Shown here piece by piece: positions 38,462 through 46,888 of a stretch of 64,000 bases of DNA. The stretch's first letter is position 1, and each line of letters opens with the position of its first letter. This stretch comes from Streptomyces hygroscopicus. Lineage in GTDB: Bacteria > Actinomycetota > Actinomycetes > Streptomycetales > Streptomycetaceae. The notes under the pieces were generated by a model, which made no database searches, had not been told where the DNA came from, and worked only from the letters and a program-made list of their open reading frames with translations. Made by a program: the position numbers and the translations under genes. The DNA is taken from positions 1 to 64,000 of the forward strand of contig NZ_LBMW01000035.1 in NCBI RefSeq assembly GCF_026168105.1. Direction: 5' to 3'.

Positions 38462-39229
38462 TCAAGAACCGAGGGAGGTGAGGACGTCGCGCCGCAGGAC
38501 GCGCCGCGCGGGATCGTCGTGCGCCGTCCGGTCGCGCGGGCGCGGCACGCCCCGTACGGACAGCAGCCGCCCCGTGCCGAGCAGGGCGACCCGGTCGCCG
38601 AGATACAGGGCCTCGTCCACGTCGTGGGTGACGAAGACGACGGTCGCGCCCGTGCCGTGCAGCACCTCCACCAGCAGGTCCTGCATGCCGGCGCGGGTCT
38701 GGGCGTCGAGGGCGCCGAAGGGCTCGTCCATGAGGACGACGCGCGGGGCGGCGGCCAGGGCGCGGGCCAGCTGGGCGCGCTGGCGCTGGCCGCCGGAGAC
38801 GCGATGGGGCAGGTGCCGTGCCCGTTCGGCCAGTCCGACCCGGTCGAGCCAGGCCTCCGCCTGGGCGCGGCGCTCGCCGCGCGGCACCCCCTTGACGGCG
38901 AGGGGCAGTTCGACGTTCGCCCGCAGGGTGCGCCAGGGGAGCAGGGCGTCCTCCTGGAAGACCAGCGCGCGGTCCGCGGCGGGGCCGTTGATCCGGCGGC
39001 CGTCCTGCTCCACCGAACCGGCCTGCGTGGGCAGCAGCCCCGCCAGCGTGCGCAGGAGGGTCGACTTGCCGCACCCGGAGGGGCCGACGACGGTGAGGAT
39101 CTCACCGGGGGCGACGTCCAGGTCGACGCCCTCCAGGGCAGGGGCGCCCGGCCGCCCGAGCGTGGCCCCCCGCAGGGTGAGTCCGGTACCGGGGCGGGAC
39201 GGCGTCCGGACGTCAGACGAGCTGGTCAT
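38462..39229 (-). CDS. ABC transporter ATP-binding protein (nitrate/sulfonate/taurine type)
   Basis: The ATPase subunit of an SsuB/TauB-type importer. Walker A is GPSGCGKST (residues 49-57), the signature is VSGGQRQRAQLARA, Walker B is VVLMDEPFGALD, and the switch is FVTHDVDEAL. The Q-loop VFQEDALLPWRT is characteristic of the sulfonate/nitrate/taurine branch. ATG 39229 follows GGAGGTG and overlaps the permease stop by 17 bases. It has 255 residues and lies 20 bp before the flavoprotein gene. Confidence 0.9.
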   Translation of the reverse strand: MTSSSDVRTPSRPGTGLTLRGATLGRPGAPALEGVDLDVAPGEILTVVGPSGCGKSTLLRTLAGLLPTQAGSVEQDGRRINGPAADRALVFQEDALLPWRTLRANVELPLAVKGVPRGERRAQAEAWLDRVGLAERARHLPHRVSGGQRQRAQLARALAAAPRVVLMDEPFGALDAQTRAGMQDLLVEVLHGTGATVVFVTHDVDEALYLGDRVALLGTGRLLSVRGVPRPRDRTAHDDPARRVLRRDVLTSLGS

Positions 39230-40079
39230 CCGGCACCTCCTGCATGGCTTCGGAGCTGCTCTCCACAGGTGCGGGGGCGGTGGCCCGCACCCGGGGGACA
39301 CGGTCGGCGGCGGAGTACGACGTCGTCCGGGGCAGCCAGCGCGTCAGCCGGCGGCCCAGCAGCTCCACCGCGGTGGACGTCACCCAGCCGAGCACGCCGA
39401 TGGTGACCATGCCGACGAAGACGCCCGGGTAGTCGACGACGGTGTAGGCCTGCCAGGTGCGGTAGCCGACGCCGTACTGGCCGGAGATCATCTCGGCGGA
39501 GATCACACAGATCCACGACACTCCGATGCCGACCGACAGGCCGCCGAAGATGCCGGGCAGCGCGCCCGGCAGGACGACCGAGCCGAGGATCCGCCATCGG
39601 CCGCCGCCCATGGTCCGCACCGCCTCCTCCCACACGGGCGTCAGCGCCCGCACCGCGTGCCGGGTGGAGACCAGTACGGGGAAGAAGGCGGCCGTGCACG
39701 TGATGAAGACGATCCCCTGTTCGTTGCTGGGGAAGAGAAGGATCGCCACGGGGACCAGCGCGACCGCCGGGATCGGTCGGACCACTTCGAGAAGCGGGCC
39801 GAGCAGGTCCTCGGCGAGGCGGGAGCGGGCCACGAGCACGCCCGTGGCAACGCCGAGGACCGCCGCCAGCAGGAAGCCGGCGAGGATGCGGGTGACGCTG
39901 TCGGTCAGATCCGTCCAGTAGTCGCCGCCGGACAGCCGTCCGGCGAACGCGCGAGCCACCTCGACGACCGTCGGGAACTGCGAGAAGCGCAGCCACAGGT
40001 CGACCTTCAGGCCGGTCAGCAGCTGCCAGAGGCCGAGGGCGGCGGCCAGGGACGCCACCCTCAGCGCATACCGGCTCAT
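39213..40079 (-). CDS. ABC transporter permease (sulfonate/taurine type)
   Basis: A 288-residue inner-membrane permease of the SsuC/TauC branch with about six helices. The cytoplasmic EAA loop that contacts the ATPase is visible as EEAVRTMGGGRWRILGSVVLPGALPGI near residue 155. The hydrophilic C-terminal 40 residues are variable. It starts in an ATGA overlap with the binding-protein gene and overlaps the ATPase gene at its end. Confidence 0.9.
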   Translation of the reverse strand: MSRYALRVASLAAALGLWQLLTGLKVDLWLRFSQFPTVVEVARAFAGRLSGGDYWTDLTDSVTRILAGFLLAAVLGVATGVLVARSRLAEDLLGPLLEVVRPIPAVALVPVAILLFPSNEQGIVFITCTAAFFPVLVSTRHAVRALTPVWEEAVRTMGGGRWRILGSVVLPGALPGIFGGLSVGIGVSWICVISAEMISGQYGVGYRTWQAYTVVDYPGVFVGMVTIGVLGWVTSTAVELLGRRLTRWLPRTTSYSAADRVPRVRATAPAPVESSSEAMQEVPDDQLV

Positions 40080-41419
40080 GACGCCCGCCCGAGCGCGTCG
40101 GCGTACGGAACCGTGCGCGCTCCCGGGTGCGCCGCCACGTACGCCCTGGCCGTCTCCGGTGCGACGAAGGGCAGTAGCCGGCCGCCGTCGGCCACCCACA
40201 CCGCCTTGTCGGCGAACCAGGGGGTGCCGGTGGCCGCGTCGGGCACGTACGCCGCCCGGATGTCCGCGCGGTGCCGCGCCACGTATGTCAGCAGCGCGGT
40301 GGGGGAGGCGAAGGTGCGCGTGGTGTCGGCGCCTTTGGGCCACACCTCGCTCGCGGCCGGCGGGGGCCCCGCGGCGAGCCGCTTGGCGTACGCGGTTCCG
40401 AGGGCCTTCTTCGCATACTGGTCGTCGACGAAGGCGTTCACGTCGATGTCGCCCGTCAGCTTCGCCGACTTCAGGACCGAGACGTCCTGTTTCAGGGCGG
40501 AGACCAGCCGGGGCTTGACCGCCGGGTCGAAGGTGGAGATGCCGTGGGCTCCGTTGTAGAGGTAGACGACCTCGGCGGGCAGGCCGGTGGCCTTCGCGAC
40601 CTTCTCCGCGGCGGCCACGGGGTGGGCGTTCAGGTAGTCCGTCGCCTCGGCCTGCGCCTTGAGGAACGCCTCGAGGACGGCCGGATGCTGCTGCGCGAAG
40701 TCCTCGCGCGCGGTGACCCCGTGGAACGTCGGCAGGTCGAGCTGAGCACCGTCGTACAGCGCCTTCGCCTTGCCCTGGTAGGCGAGCAGTCCGGGCCAGG
40801 CGACGAATTGCGACAGCGCGTCGGCACTGCCCGCCGCGAGGGCGGAAGCGCCCACCGCGGGTTGCTGGTTGAGCTTCTGGATGTCCTTGTCAGGGTCCAT
40901 CCCGGCGCGCTGCAGGGCGCGTACGAGAGTGCCGTCCGCTGCGGAGCCGACGCTCGTGGAGACCCTCCTGCCCTTCAGGTCCCGCAGGGACGCGAGCTTC
41001 GAATCGGGTGTGGTGACAATGGTGTTGAGGCCGCCGCGCAGGTTGTAGCCGGTGACGGAGACCAGATGAGTGGGGCGGCCGAGCTGTCTGCCGCGGGCCG
41101 CGTTGATCAGGAGGGGGAAGTCGCCCATCGAGCCGATGTCGATCTTCCCGGCGGTCATCTGGGCGGTGATGGGGGCGCCGGTCGCGTAGTCCTGCCAGAC
41201 GAGCTTGTAGGTGTGCCCGTCGTGGAGCGCGCCCAACTGCCGCTCGAAGGAGCCGAGGGTGCGCAGCAGGGTGCCCGCGGTGACGGTGTTGATGGTCCTG
41301 GACTGGTAGCCGACCGTGACGGTGACCGTGGAGCCGGTGCCCGCCTGGTCGCTCGAGCCGCAGGCGGCGAGCGGAAGGAGGAGGGCGGCCGTGACGAGGG
41401 GAACTGCCGTGCGTTTCAT
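40076..41419 (-). CDS. ABC transporter substrate-binding lipoprotein (sulfonate-type)
   Basis: The extracellular solute receptor for the adjacent transporter. It has a lipoprotein signal with lipobox LAAC (Cys20), so it is anchored to the outer face of the membrane. The body of about 425 residues resembles the SsuA/TauA/NMT1-like type II binding proteins: VTVTVGYQSRTINTVTAGTLLRTLG at the start, then MTAGKIDIGSMGDFPLLIN near residue 87 and LKGRRVSTSVGSAADGTLV near residue 149. It is longer than typical SsuA (about 320). The ligand is uncertain: an aliphatic sulfonate, taurine or another small anion. Confidence 0.87.
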   Translation of the reverse strand: MKRTAVPLVTAALLLPLAACGSSDQAGTGSTVTVTVGYQSRTINTVTAGTLLRTLGSFERQLGALHDGHTYKLVWQDYATGAPITAQMTAGKIDIGSMGDFPLLINAARGRQLGRPTHLVSVTGYNLRGGLNTIVTTPDSKLASLRDLKGRRVSTSVGSAADGTLVRALQRAGMDPDKDIQKLNQQPAVGASALAAGSADALSQFVAWPGLLAYQGKAKALYDGAQLDLPTFHGVTAREDFAQQHPAVLEAFLKAQAEATDYLNAHPVAAAEKVAKATGLPAEVVYLYNGAHGISTFDPAVKPRLVSALKQDVSVLKSAKLTGDIDVNAFVDDQYAKKALGTAYAKRLAAGPPPAASEVWPKGADTTRTFASPTALLTYVARHRADIRAAYVPDAATGTPWFADKAVWVADGGRLLPFVAPETARAYVAAHPGARTVPYADALGRAS

Positions 41420-41434
41420 GGGACTCGAGGCCTT

Positions 41435-41662
41435 TCAGCGGAGCAGGTAGGGCATGTTGACCGTGACCGCTCCGGTGGGACAGCGGGCCGCGCACGGTCC
41501 GCAGTACCAGCACTCGTCGACGTGCATGTACGCCTTCCCGCTGCTCTCGTCGATGGCGAGCGAGTCCAGCGGGCACATGTCCACGCACAGGGTGCAGCCG
41601 TCGATGCACTTCGACTCGTCGATGGTCACGGGCACGTCGGCCCGCTGGGGCGCCAAGGGCAT
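41435..41662 (-). CDS. AprB-like ferredoxin with two [4Fe-4S] clusters
   Basis: A 75-residue electron carrier. The first cluster motif is CIDGCTLCVDMCP (CX3CX2CX3C) and the second is CWYCGPCAARCP (CX2CX2CX3C). The CWxCxxC second motif with GAVTV after it recalls the beta subunit of APS reductase (AprB), though the C-terminal tail of AprB is shorter here (ending NMPYLLR). The gene lies 15 bp before the binding-protein gene and in the same operon as the AprA-like flavoprotein, which it probably serves as an electron partner. Confidence 0.85.
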   Translation of the reverse strand: MPLAPQRADVPVTIDESKCIDGCTLCVDMCPLDSLAIDESSGKAYMHVDECWYCGPCAARCPTGAVTVNMPYLLR

Positions 41663-41698
41663 GGCTGTCTCCAGGAAGGTGCTCGAACAGGGGGATGA

Positions 41699-42484
41699 CT
41701 AGGACCGGTGCAGCAGGCCGCTCATCGTGATGCGGTCGCCGCGGAAGCGGATGAACTCCAGGTCGACGGGGCGGCCGTCGGCGAGGTGGGTGAGGCGTTC
41801 CAGCATCAGGAGGGCGGCGCCGCGCGGTGCCTGGAGCACGGCGGCGGAGTGGGCGTCCGCGTTCACCGCCTCCAAAGTGATCTCGGCATGCCCGAGGGAC
41901 CGCCCGGTGACGGCCTCGAGGAGGCGGAAGACATCGGTGTTCTCCAGGTCGGCGCCGAGGAGGGCGGTGCCGATGTCCAGGGGGATGTAGGTGAGGTCGA
42001 GGGAGAGGGGCAGGCCGCCGAGACTGCGCAGGCGTTCGATGCAGAGGACGTCGGCGCCGGGCGGGACGTGAAGGCGTTCGGCGACGGGGGCGGGCGCGGG
42101 GACGGGGCCCATCGTGCGGACCTCGTTGGTGACCCGGCCGTGCTCGCGCAGGGTTTCCGCGAGGCCCATCAGCCGGTCGAGCCCGTGGGAGTACTTCCGG
42201 GCGACGACGACCGTGCCGACGCCGGGCAGCCGGTCGACCAGGCCCTCGGCGCGCAGGAGGTCGAGGGCCTGGCGGACGGTGTTGCGGGAGGCGCGGTAGT
42301 CGGTGCCGAGGGTCGTCTCATGGGGGAGGGCGCCGTCCGGGAAGCCGCCGGTGAGGATCTGGCGGCGGAGCAGGTCGGCGAGTTGCCGGGCCCGGTCCGC
42401 GCGCAACCGTCGCCGACGTGCGGCGACGGTGGTCGCGCCGTGGCCTGCGTGGTCTCGGATGCGGTCGGGCATGTTCCGGACCAT
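41699..42484 (-). CDS. GntR-family regulator with UTRA domain
   Basis: Probable regulator of the transporter/flavoprotein operon that follows 36 bp downstream. About 261 residues: an N-terminal winged helix-turn-helix (LADLLRRQILTGGFPDGALPH, then YRASRNTVRQALDLLRAEGLV) and a C-terminal UTRA effector domain (VLCIERLRSLGGLPLSLDLTYIP, ending in LEFIRFRGDRITM). ATG 42484 is taken as the start; ATG 42472 is equally possible because no clear ribosome site distinguishes them. HutC-subfamily members bind small-molecule effectors. Confidence 0.87.
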   Translation of the reverse strand: MVRNMPDRIRDHAGHGATTVAARRRRLRADRARQLADLLRRQILTGGFPDGALPHETTLGTDYRASRNTVRQALDLLRAEGLVDRLPGVGTVVVARKYSHGLDRLMGLAETLREHGRVTNEVRTMGPVPAPAPVAERLHVPPGADVLCIERLRSLGGLPLSLDLTYIPLDIGTALLGADLENTDVFRLLEAVTGRSLGHAEITLEAVNADAHSAAVLQAPRGAALLMLERLTHLADGRPVDLEFIRFRGDRITMSGLLHRS

Positions 42485-42602
42485 AGCGAGGGGGCACCGG
42501 CTGTGGTGTTGCCGGAGTGTTGCGCCATGTGCCGGTGCGTCACACACCACTCTGAGCTGGGCCTTCGCGGGAGGCGGGGCAAGATCTGCCACTGCTCGGT
42601 GC

Positions 42603-42630
42603 GTGGCGCCCCCGGGCCCGGGGGCGCCAC
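42603..42630 (-). terminator. Palindromic hairpin after fumarylacetoacetase
   Basis: GTGGCGCCCCCGGG (42603-42616) and CCCGGGGGCGCCAC (42617-42630) form a perfect 28-bp palindrome, folding as a 12-bp stem with a GGCC loop. It begins 22 bp beyond the fahA stop in the direction of transcription and separates fahA from the GntR-led operon. Confidence 0.75.
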
Positions 42631-42652
42631 CTCCGGCCACGGCCGGTGCCGC

Positions 42653-43867
42653 TCAGAGGCTCGGCACCACCCGCCCCGTCACCTCCCCGAGCCCCACGCG
42701 CGTCCCGTTCGGCCCCGGGGCCCACGCCGTCAGCGTCACCACGTCGCCGTCCTCGAGGAAGGTCCGCTTGCCGTCCGGGAGTTCGAGCGGGTCCCGGCCG
42801 TTCCAGGTCAGTTCGAGGAGCGAGCCGCGTTCACGCTCCGCCGGGCCGCTCACGGTGCCCGAGCCGTACAGGTCGCCCGTCCGCAGCGACGCCCCGTTCA
42901 CCGTCATGTGCGCCAGCTGCTGGGCCGCCGTCCAGTACATGGTCGAGAACGGCGGCTCGGAGACCACATGGCCGTTGATCGCGACGGAGATGCGCAGGTC
43001 GTAGCCCGCCGGTTCCTCCTGGGAGTCGTCCAGGTACGGCAGCAGCGGATGCGTGCGCTCCGGCGGTGCGGTCCGTGCCTCCTCCAGCGCGTCCAGCGGA
43101 GTGATCCACGCCGAGACGGACGTGGCGAACGACTTGCCGAGGAACGGTCCGAGCGGCACGTACTCCCAGGCCTGGATGTCCCGCGCCGACCAGTCGTTGA
43201 GCAGACACAGTCCGAACACATGGTCGCGGAACCCGGACAGCCCCACCGGCCGGCCCAGCTGCGACGGCACCCCGACCACGAATCCCACCTCCGCCTCGAT
43301 GTCCAGGCGGACCGAGGGCCCGAAGACCGGCGCCGGGTCGGTCGGGGCCTTGCGCTGTCCCTGCGGGCGCACGACATCCGTGCCCGACACCACCACCGTC
43401 CCGGACCGGCCGTGGTAGCCGATCGGCAGGTGCTTCCAGTTGGGGGTCAGGGAGTCCTCCGCGTCCGGGCGGAACATCTGACCGACGTTACGGGCGTGGT
43501 TCTCGGAGGCGTAGAAATCGACGTAGTCCGCGACCTCGAAGGGCAGGTGCAGGGTCACCTCGGAGAGCGGATGCAGGAGGGGTGCGACGGTCTCCTGGTG
43601 CGCGGGCACGGTCACCCACGCCGTCAGCGCCCGGCGCACGTCCGACCAGGCGGTGCGCCCCGCCGCCAGCAGCGGGCCCAGGGAGGGCCGGGCCAGCAGG
43701 GAGGCGTACGCGGAGCCGAGCGCCTGGGCCGCCGCGCCCGCGTCGAGCACGCGGTCGCCCAGGCGGACGCCAACGCTCCGCTTGTCCGATCCCGCGGGCG
43801 AGAAGACGCCGTAGGGGAGGTTGTGCGCGCCGAAGGGGTCGCCCTCGGGGGCATCGAAGGGGGGCAT
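42653..43867 (-). CDS. fahA: Fumarylacetoacetase
   Basis: Final enzyme of tyrosine/homogentisate catabolism, splitting fumarylacetoacetate into fumarate and acetoacetate. The 404-residue protein has the N-terminal domain (PFGAHNLPYGVFSP) and the metal-binding catalytic domain, including VDFYASENHARNVGQMFRP near residue 115 and LPIGYHGRSGTVVVSGT near residue 147. DIEAEVGFVVG, LLNDWSARDIQAWEYVPLGPF and the closing segments complete the family pattern. ATG 43867 gives the expected N-terminus (MPPFD); the longer in-frame opening is unconserved. No other homogentisate genes are in the window. Confidence 0.92.
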   Translation of the reverse strand: MPPFDAPEGDPFGAHNLPYGVFSPAGSDKRSVGVRLGDRVLDAGAAAQALGSAYASLLARPSLGPLLAAGRTAWSDVRRALTAWVTVPAHQETVAPLLHPLSEVTLHLPFEVADYVDFYASENHARNVGQMFRPDAEDSLTPNWKHLPIGYHGRSGTVVVSGTDVVRPQGQRKAPTDPAPVFGPSVRLDIEAEVGFVVGVPSQLGRPVGLSGFRDHVFGLCLLNDWSARDIQAWEYVPLGPFLGKSFATSVSAWITPLDALEEARTAPPERTHPLLPYLDDSQEEPAGYDLRISVAINGHVVSEPPFSTMYWTAAQQLAHMTVNGASLRTGDLYGSGTVSGPAERERGSLLELTWNGRDPLELPDGKRTFLEDGDVVTLTAWAPGPNGTRVGLGEVTGRVVPSL

Positions 43868-44078
43868 GGGATGCTGCCTCGCTTTCGTGCAGTCCAGGTG
43901 TGCCGTTGCACGCGGGTGCGTTTCGTGTGGTCGTCGCACACGTTACGGGTGAGTCGACCGTCCTGGGCAGTGTCTAAAGAGTTCGCAATGTCCGAATAGG
44001 CCTTGTCGGAGCGTCTAATTCCGGCTTAGCGTCCTTTGGGGACACGGACGGGGTGGGTCCGGTCCGTAGGGGGGACAC

Positions 44079-45356
44079 GTGGGGGGACCCGTGGCCAGGA
44101 GCACCGGCAGCGAGCCGTTCGACGCGGACCGCGACGTACCGGGGCTCATCGTGAAGTTCGGCGACTATCCACTGCACCATGGCGGGGTGGGTGCCATCCG
44201 CAGCCTGGGCCGGCTCGGCATACCGATGTATGCGATCACCGAGGACCGTTACACACCCGCGGCGGTCTCCCGCTATCTGCGGCGCGCCTTCGTCTGGCCG
44301 ACCACGGGGACGGAGGAACCGGAGCGGCTCGTGGAGGGCCTGCTGCGCATCGGACGCCGCATCGGGCGGCCGACGGTCCTCGTCCCCACCGACGAGGAGG
44401 CCGCCGTCCTGATCGCGGAGCACCAGGACGTCCTGGCGGGCCCCTTTCTGTTCCCGAGGGTGGACGCCAAGCTGCCGCGCCGCCTCGCCAGCAAACAGGG
44501 CCTGCACGAACTGTGCGTGGAACACGGCATCCCGAGCCCGATGGCCGCCTTCCCACAGTCCTACGACGACATCGTGCGCTTCGCGGAGACGGCCCGCTTC
44601 CCGCTCGTGGCCAAGAACCGCGAGGCGTTCGTGCGGCGCGCCCAGCCCGCCGTGGGCGGCACGACGAAGATCACCACGCGCGAGGGGCTTCTCACGCTCG
44701 CCCGCGACTGGGGCGAGCGCCCCGGTGTGATCCTCCAGGAGTACCTGCCCCGGGAGCAGGCCGAGGACTGGATCGTGCACGCCTACTTCGACCAGGACTC
44801 GGCCCCGCTCGCCATGTTCACCGGCGTCAAGGTCCGCTCCTGGCCGCCGCACGCGGGCATGACCGCGAACGCGTACGTCGTCCACAACCCGGAACTCGCC
44901 GACCTCGCCGCGCGTTTCATCAAACAGATCGGCTTCACCGGGATCGTCGACCTCGACCTGCGCTTCGACCGGCGTGACGGTCAGTACAAACTGCTCGACT
45001 TCAACCCCCGCATGGGCGCCCAGTTCCGGCTCTTCGAGAACGAGTCGGGGGTGGACGTGGTCCGCGCCATGCACCTGGACCTGACCGGCCGTGCGGTCCC
45101 GGAGGGGGAACAGCGCGCCGGCCATCGCTACATCGTGGAGAACATCGACCTGGCCGCGATGCTCGCCTATCGCCGCAGCGGCTATACGACGCCGCATGCA
45201 CCGGCCCGCCCAAGCGGTACGGAGCTGGCCTGGCTCGCGGGTGACGACCTGCGGCCCTTCTTCACGATGCTCGCACGCTTCGTGCGGCCGGGCGCGAAGC
45301 ATCTGTATCAGCTGTGGCGGACCAACCGCCGAGGGAGCACCACGAGTACGTCGTAG
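44079..45356 (+). CDS. ATP-grasp domain protein, unknown ligase
   Basis: A 425-residue carboxylate-amine/thiol ligase-like enzyme. The N-terminal preATP-grasp region (GGVGAIRSLGRLGIPMYAI) is followed by the ATP-binding lid (PLVAKNREAFVRRAQPAVGGTTKI near residue 180) and the Mg-binding motif KLLDFNPRMGAQFRLFE near residue 304. The substrate is unknown; relatives include carbamoyl-phosphate-synthase-like and peptide-forming ligases. GTG 44079 and GTG 44091 both have purine-rich sites. It is followed 64 bp later by an FAD oxidoreductase in the same direction, suggesting a two-gene unit. Confidence 0.8.
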   Translation: MGGPVARSTGSEPFDADRDVPGLIVKFGDYPLHHGGVGAIRSLGRLGIPMYAITEDRYTPAAVSRYLRRAFVWPTTGTEEPERLVEGLLRIGRRIGRPTVLVPTDEEAAVLIAEHQDVLAGPFLFPRVDAKLPRRLASKQGLHELCVEHGIPSPMAAFPQSYDDIVRFAETARFPLVAKNREAFVRRAQPAVGGTTKITTREGLLTLARDWGERPGVILQEYLPREQAEDWIVHAYFDQDSAPLAMFTGVKVRSWPPHAGMTANAYVVHNPELADLAARFIKQIGFTGIVDLDLRFDRRDGQYKLLDFNPRMGAQFRLFENESGVDVVRAMHLDLTGRAVPEGEQRAGHRYIVENIDLAAMLAYRRSGYTTPHAPARPSGTELAWLAGDDLRPFFTMLARFVRPGAKHLYQLWRTNRRGSTTSTS

Positions 45357-45420
45357 TCACGTCGTAGTGCGTAAGGGCTCCAACACGAAGTAGGCACGTT
45401 GCGTCCTGGGGAGGGACTTC

Positions 45421-46620
45421 GTGATTCAACCGGTAGCAGTCATCGGTGCCGGACCGTTCGGCCTGTCCACCGCCGCCCATCTACGGGCGCGCGGTATCCC
45501 GGTACGCGTTTTCGGCGAGCCCATGGTGAGCTGGCGCGACCACATGCCCGCGAGCATGCTCCTGAAGTCGACCCCGGCCGCGTCGAACTTCGACGCCCCC
45601 CAGCACGGGCACACGCTGGCGGACTACTGCGACGCGGCGGGCATCGCCCGGCTGGTGACGGACGAGGACATCATCCCGGTCGAGACGTTCATCGCGTACG
45701 GCGACTGGTTCCAGCAGAAGCTGGTGCCGGGCCTGGAGCGGGTGCGCGTCGTCTCCGTGGACCGACGACAGGGCGGCGGCTTCGAGCTGAAGCTTGACTC
45801 CGGCGAGTTGTTCGCCGCGCGAGCGGTGGTGGTGGCGACCGGCCTCTCGGGCCTGGCCCACCTCCCCCCGGAGCTGGCCGCGGCGCCGGACGGTCCCACC
45901 CCCACGGGCCCGGTCTCCCACAGCTCCCAGCACCACGACCTGACCCGCTTCTCCGGCAAGGAGCTGCTGGTCGTGGGTGCGGGCCAGTCCGCGCTGGAGA
46001 CGGCGGCGCTGGCGGCCGAGGCGGGCGCCCGGGTGTGCGTGGTCTCGCGTGGCCGGGGCCGGGTGGCGTTCGGTGCGGCGCCGTGGCAGCAGCCGAAGCT
46101 GCGTCCGGAGTCGCCGTTCGGGCGCGCCTGGTCGTTGTGGGCGCTGAGCTACTACCCGCATCCTTACCGCTTCCTGCCCGCCCGGACCCGTCACTACCTG
46201 GTCCGCCGCGTCCTCGGCCCGCTCGGTGCGTGGTGGCTGCGCGACCGCTTCCAGGGCAAGGTGGAGGTCCGTGAGGTCGCCCGTCTCGTGGGTACGTCCG
46301 CCCGCGACGGCAGCCCGGCCCTGACGGTCCGGACCCACGCGGGCCGCACGGAGGAACTGACCGCGGACCACGTCATCGCCGCGACGGGCTACCGGGTGGA
46401 CATCGCCGCGATGGACTTCCTGGGCCACGAACTGCGAACGGAACTGGCGGTGAGCCGGGGCGCGCCCAGGCTCGGGGCGGGATATGTGTCGTCCGTTCCG
46501 GGCCTGTACTTCACCGGCCTGCCCGCGGCGGCCTCGTACGGCCCGGTGATGCGCTTCGTGTGCGGTACGGAGTTCGCCTCCCCGCGCCTGGCGAGGCATC
46601 TGGCGGCGGCGCACCGCTGA
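45421..46620 (+). CDS. FAD/NAD(P)-dependent oxidoreductase, monooxygenase-like
   Basis: A 399-residue flavoprotein of the pyridine-nucleotide-disulfide / flavin-monooxygenase superfamily. The FAD Rossmann motif VAVIGAGPFGLSTA begins at residue 5 and a second Rossmann motif, LLVVGAGQSALETAALA near residue 181, binds NAD(P)H. HVIAATGYRVD near residue 318 is the family ATG motif. The substrate is unknown; it probably works with the upstream ATP-grasp enzyme. GTG 45421 begins the FAD motif at the right distance. Its last codons are duplicated downstream in a 20-bp direct repeat. Confidence 0.82.
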   Translation: MIQPVAVIGAGPFGLSTAAHLRARGIPVRVFGEPMVSWRDHMPASMLLKSTPAASNFDAPQHGHTLADYCDAAGIARLVTDEDIIPVETFIAYGDWFQQKLVPGLERVRVVSVDRRQGGGFELKLDSGELFAARAVVVATGLSGLAHLPPELAAAPDGPTPTGPVSHSSQHHDLTRFSGKELLVVGAGQSALETAALAAEAGARVCVVSRGRGRVAFGAAPWQQPKLRPESPFGRAWSLWALSYYPHPYRFLPARTRHYLVRRVLGPLGAWWLRDRFQGKVEVREVARLVGTSARDGSPALTVRTHAGRTEELTADHVIAATGYRVDIAAMDFLGHELRTELAVSRGAPRLGAGYVSSVPGLYFTGLPAAASYGPVMRFVCGTEFASPRLARHLAAAHR

Positions 46621-46650
46621 GAACGGAGACGCACCGCTGAGAACGGAGAC
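46611..46650. repeat. 20-bp duplication containing a stop codon
   Basis: GCACCGCTGAGAACGGAGAC is present at 46611-46630 and again, identical, at 46631-46650. The first copy encodes the last His-Arg and TGA stop of the FAD oxidoreductase. The second is a non-coding duplicate. Confidence 0.9.
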
Positions 46651-46659
46651 CGGCGGGGG

Positions 46660-46764
46660 TGCGGCGCCTCGCGCCCCCGCCGAGCGTCAGGAGCGCAGTG
46701 CGCGGCACCTGGCTCCCCCGCCGAGCGTCAGGAGCGCAAGGCGCGGCACCTGGCTCCCCCGCCG
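46660..46764. repeat. 41-bp tandem repeat, about 2.5 copies
   Basis: CCGAGCGTCAGGAGCGCA occurs at 46680 and 46721, and GGCTCCCCCGCCG at 46711 and 46752, both 41 bp apart. The array follows the 20-bp duplication in the 268-bp gap before the HAD gene. Confidence 0.75.
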
Positions 46765-46888
46765 TACCCCACGGGCGCAGGTCCCGGGGCAAAACCGCAC
46801 AACAGCACATCGAGCAGCAGGCGTTGGTCACCGGACGTCGTCCGGATCACGCCGAGTCGCCGGGGAGTTCCATCCGTATTCTCTGATC

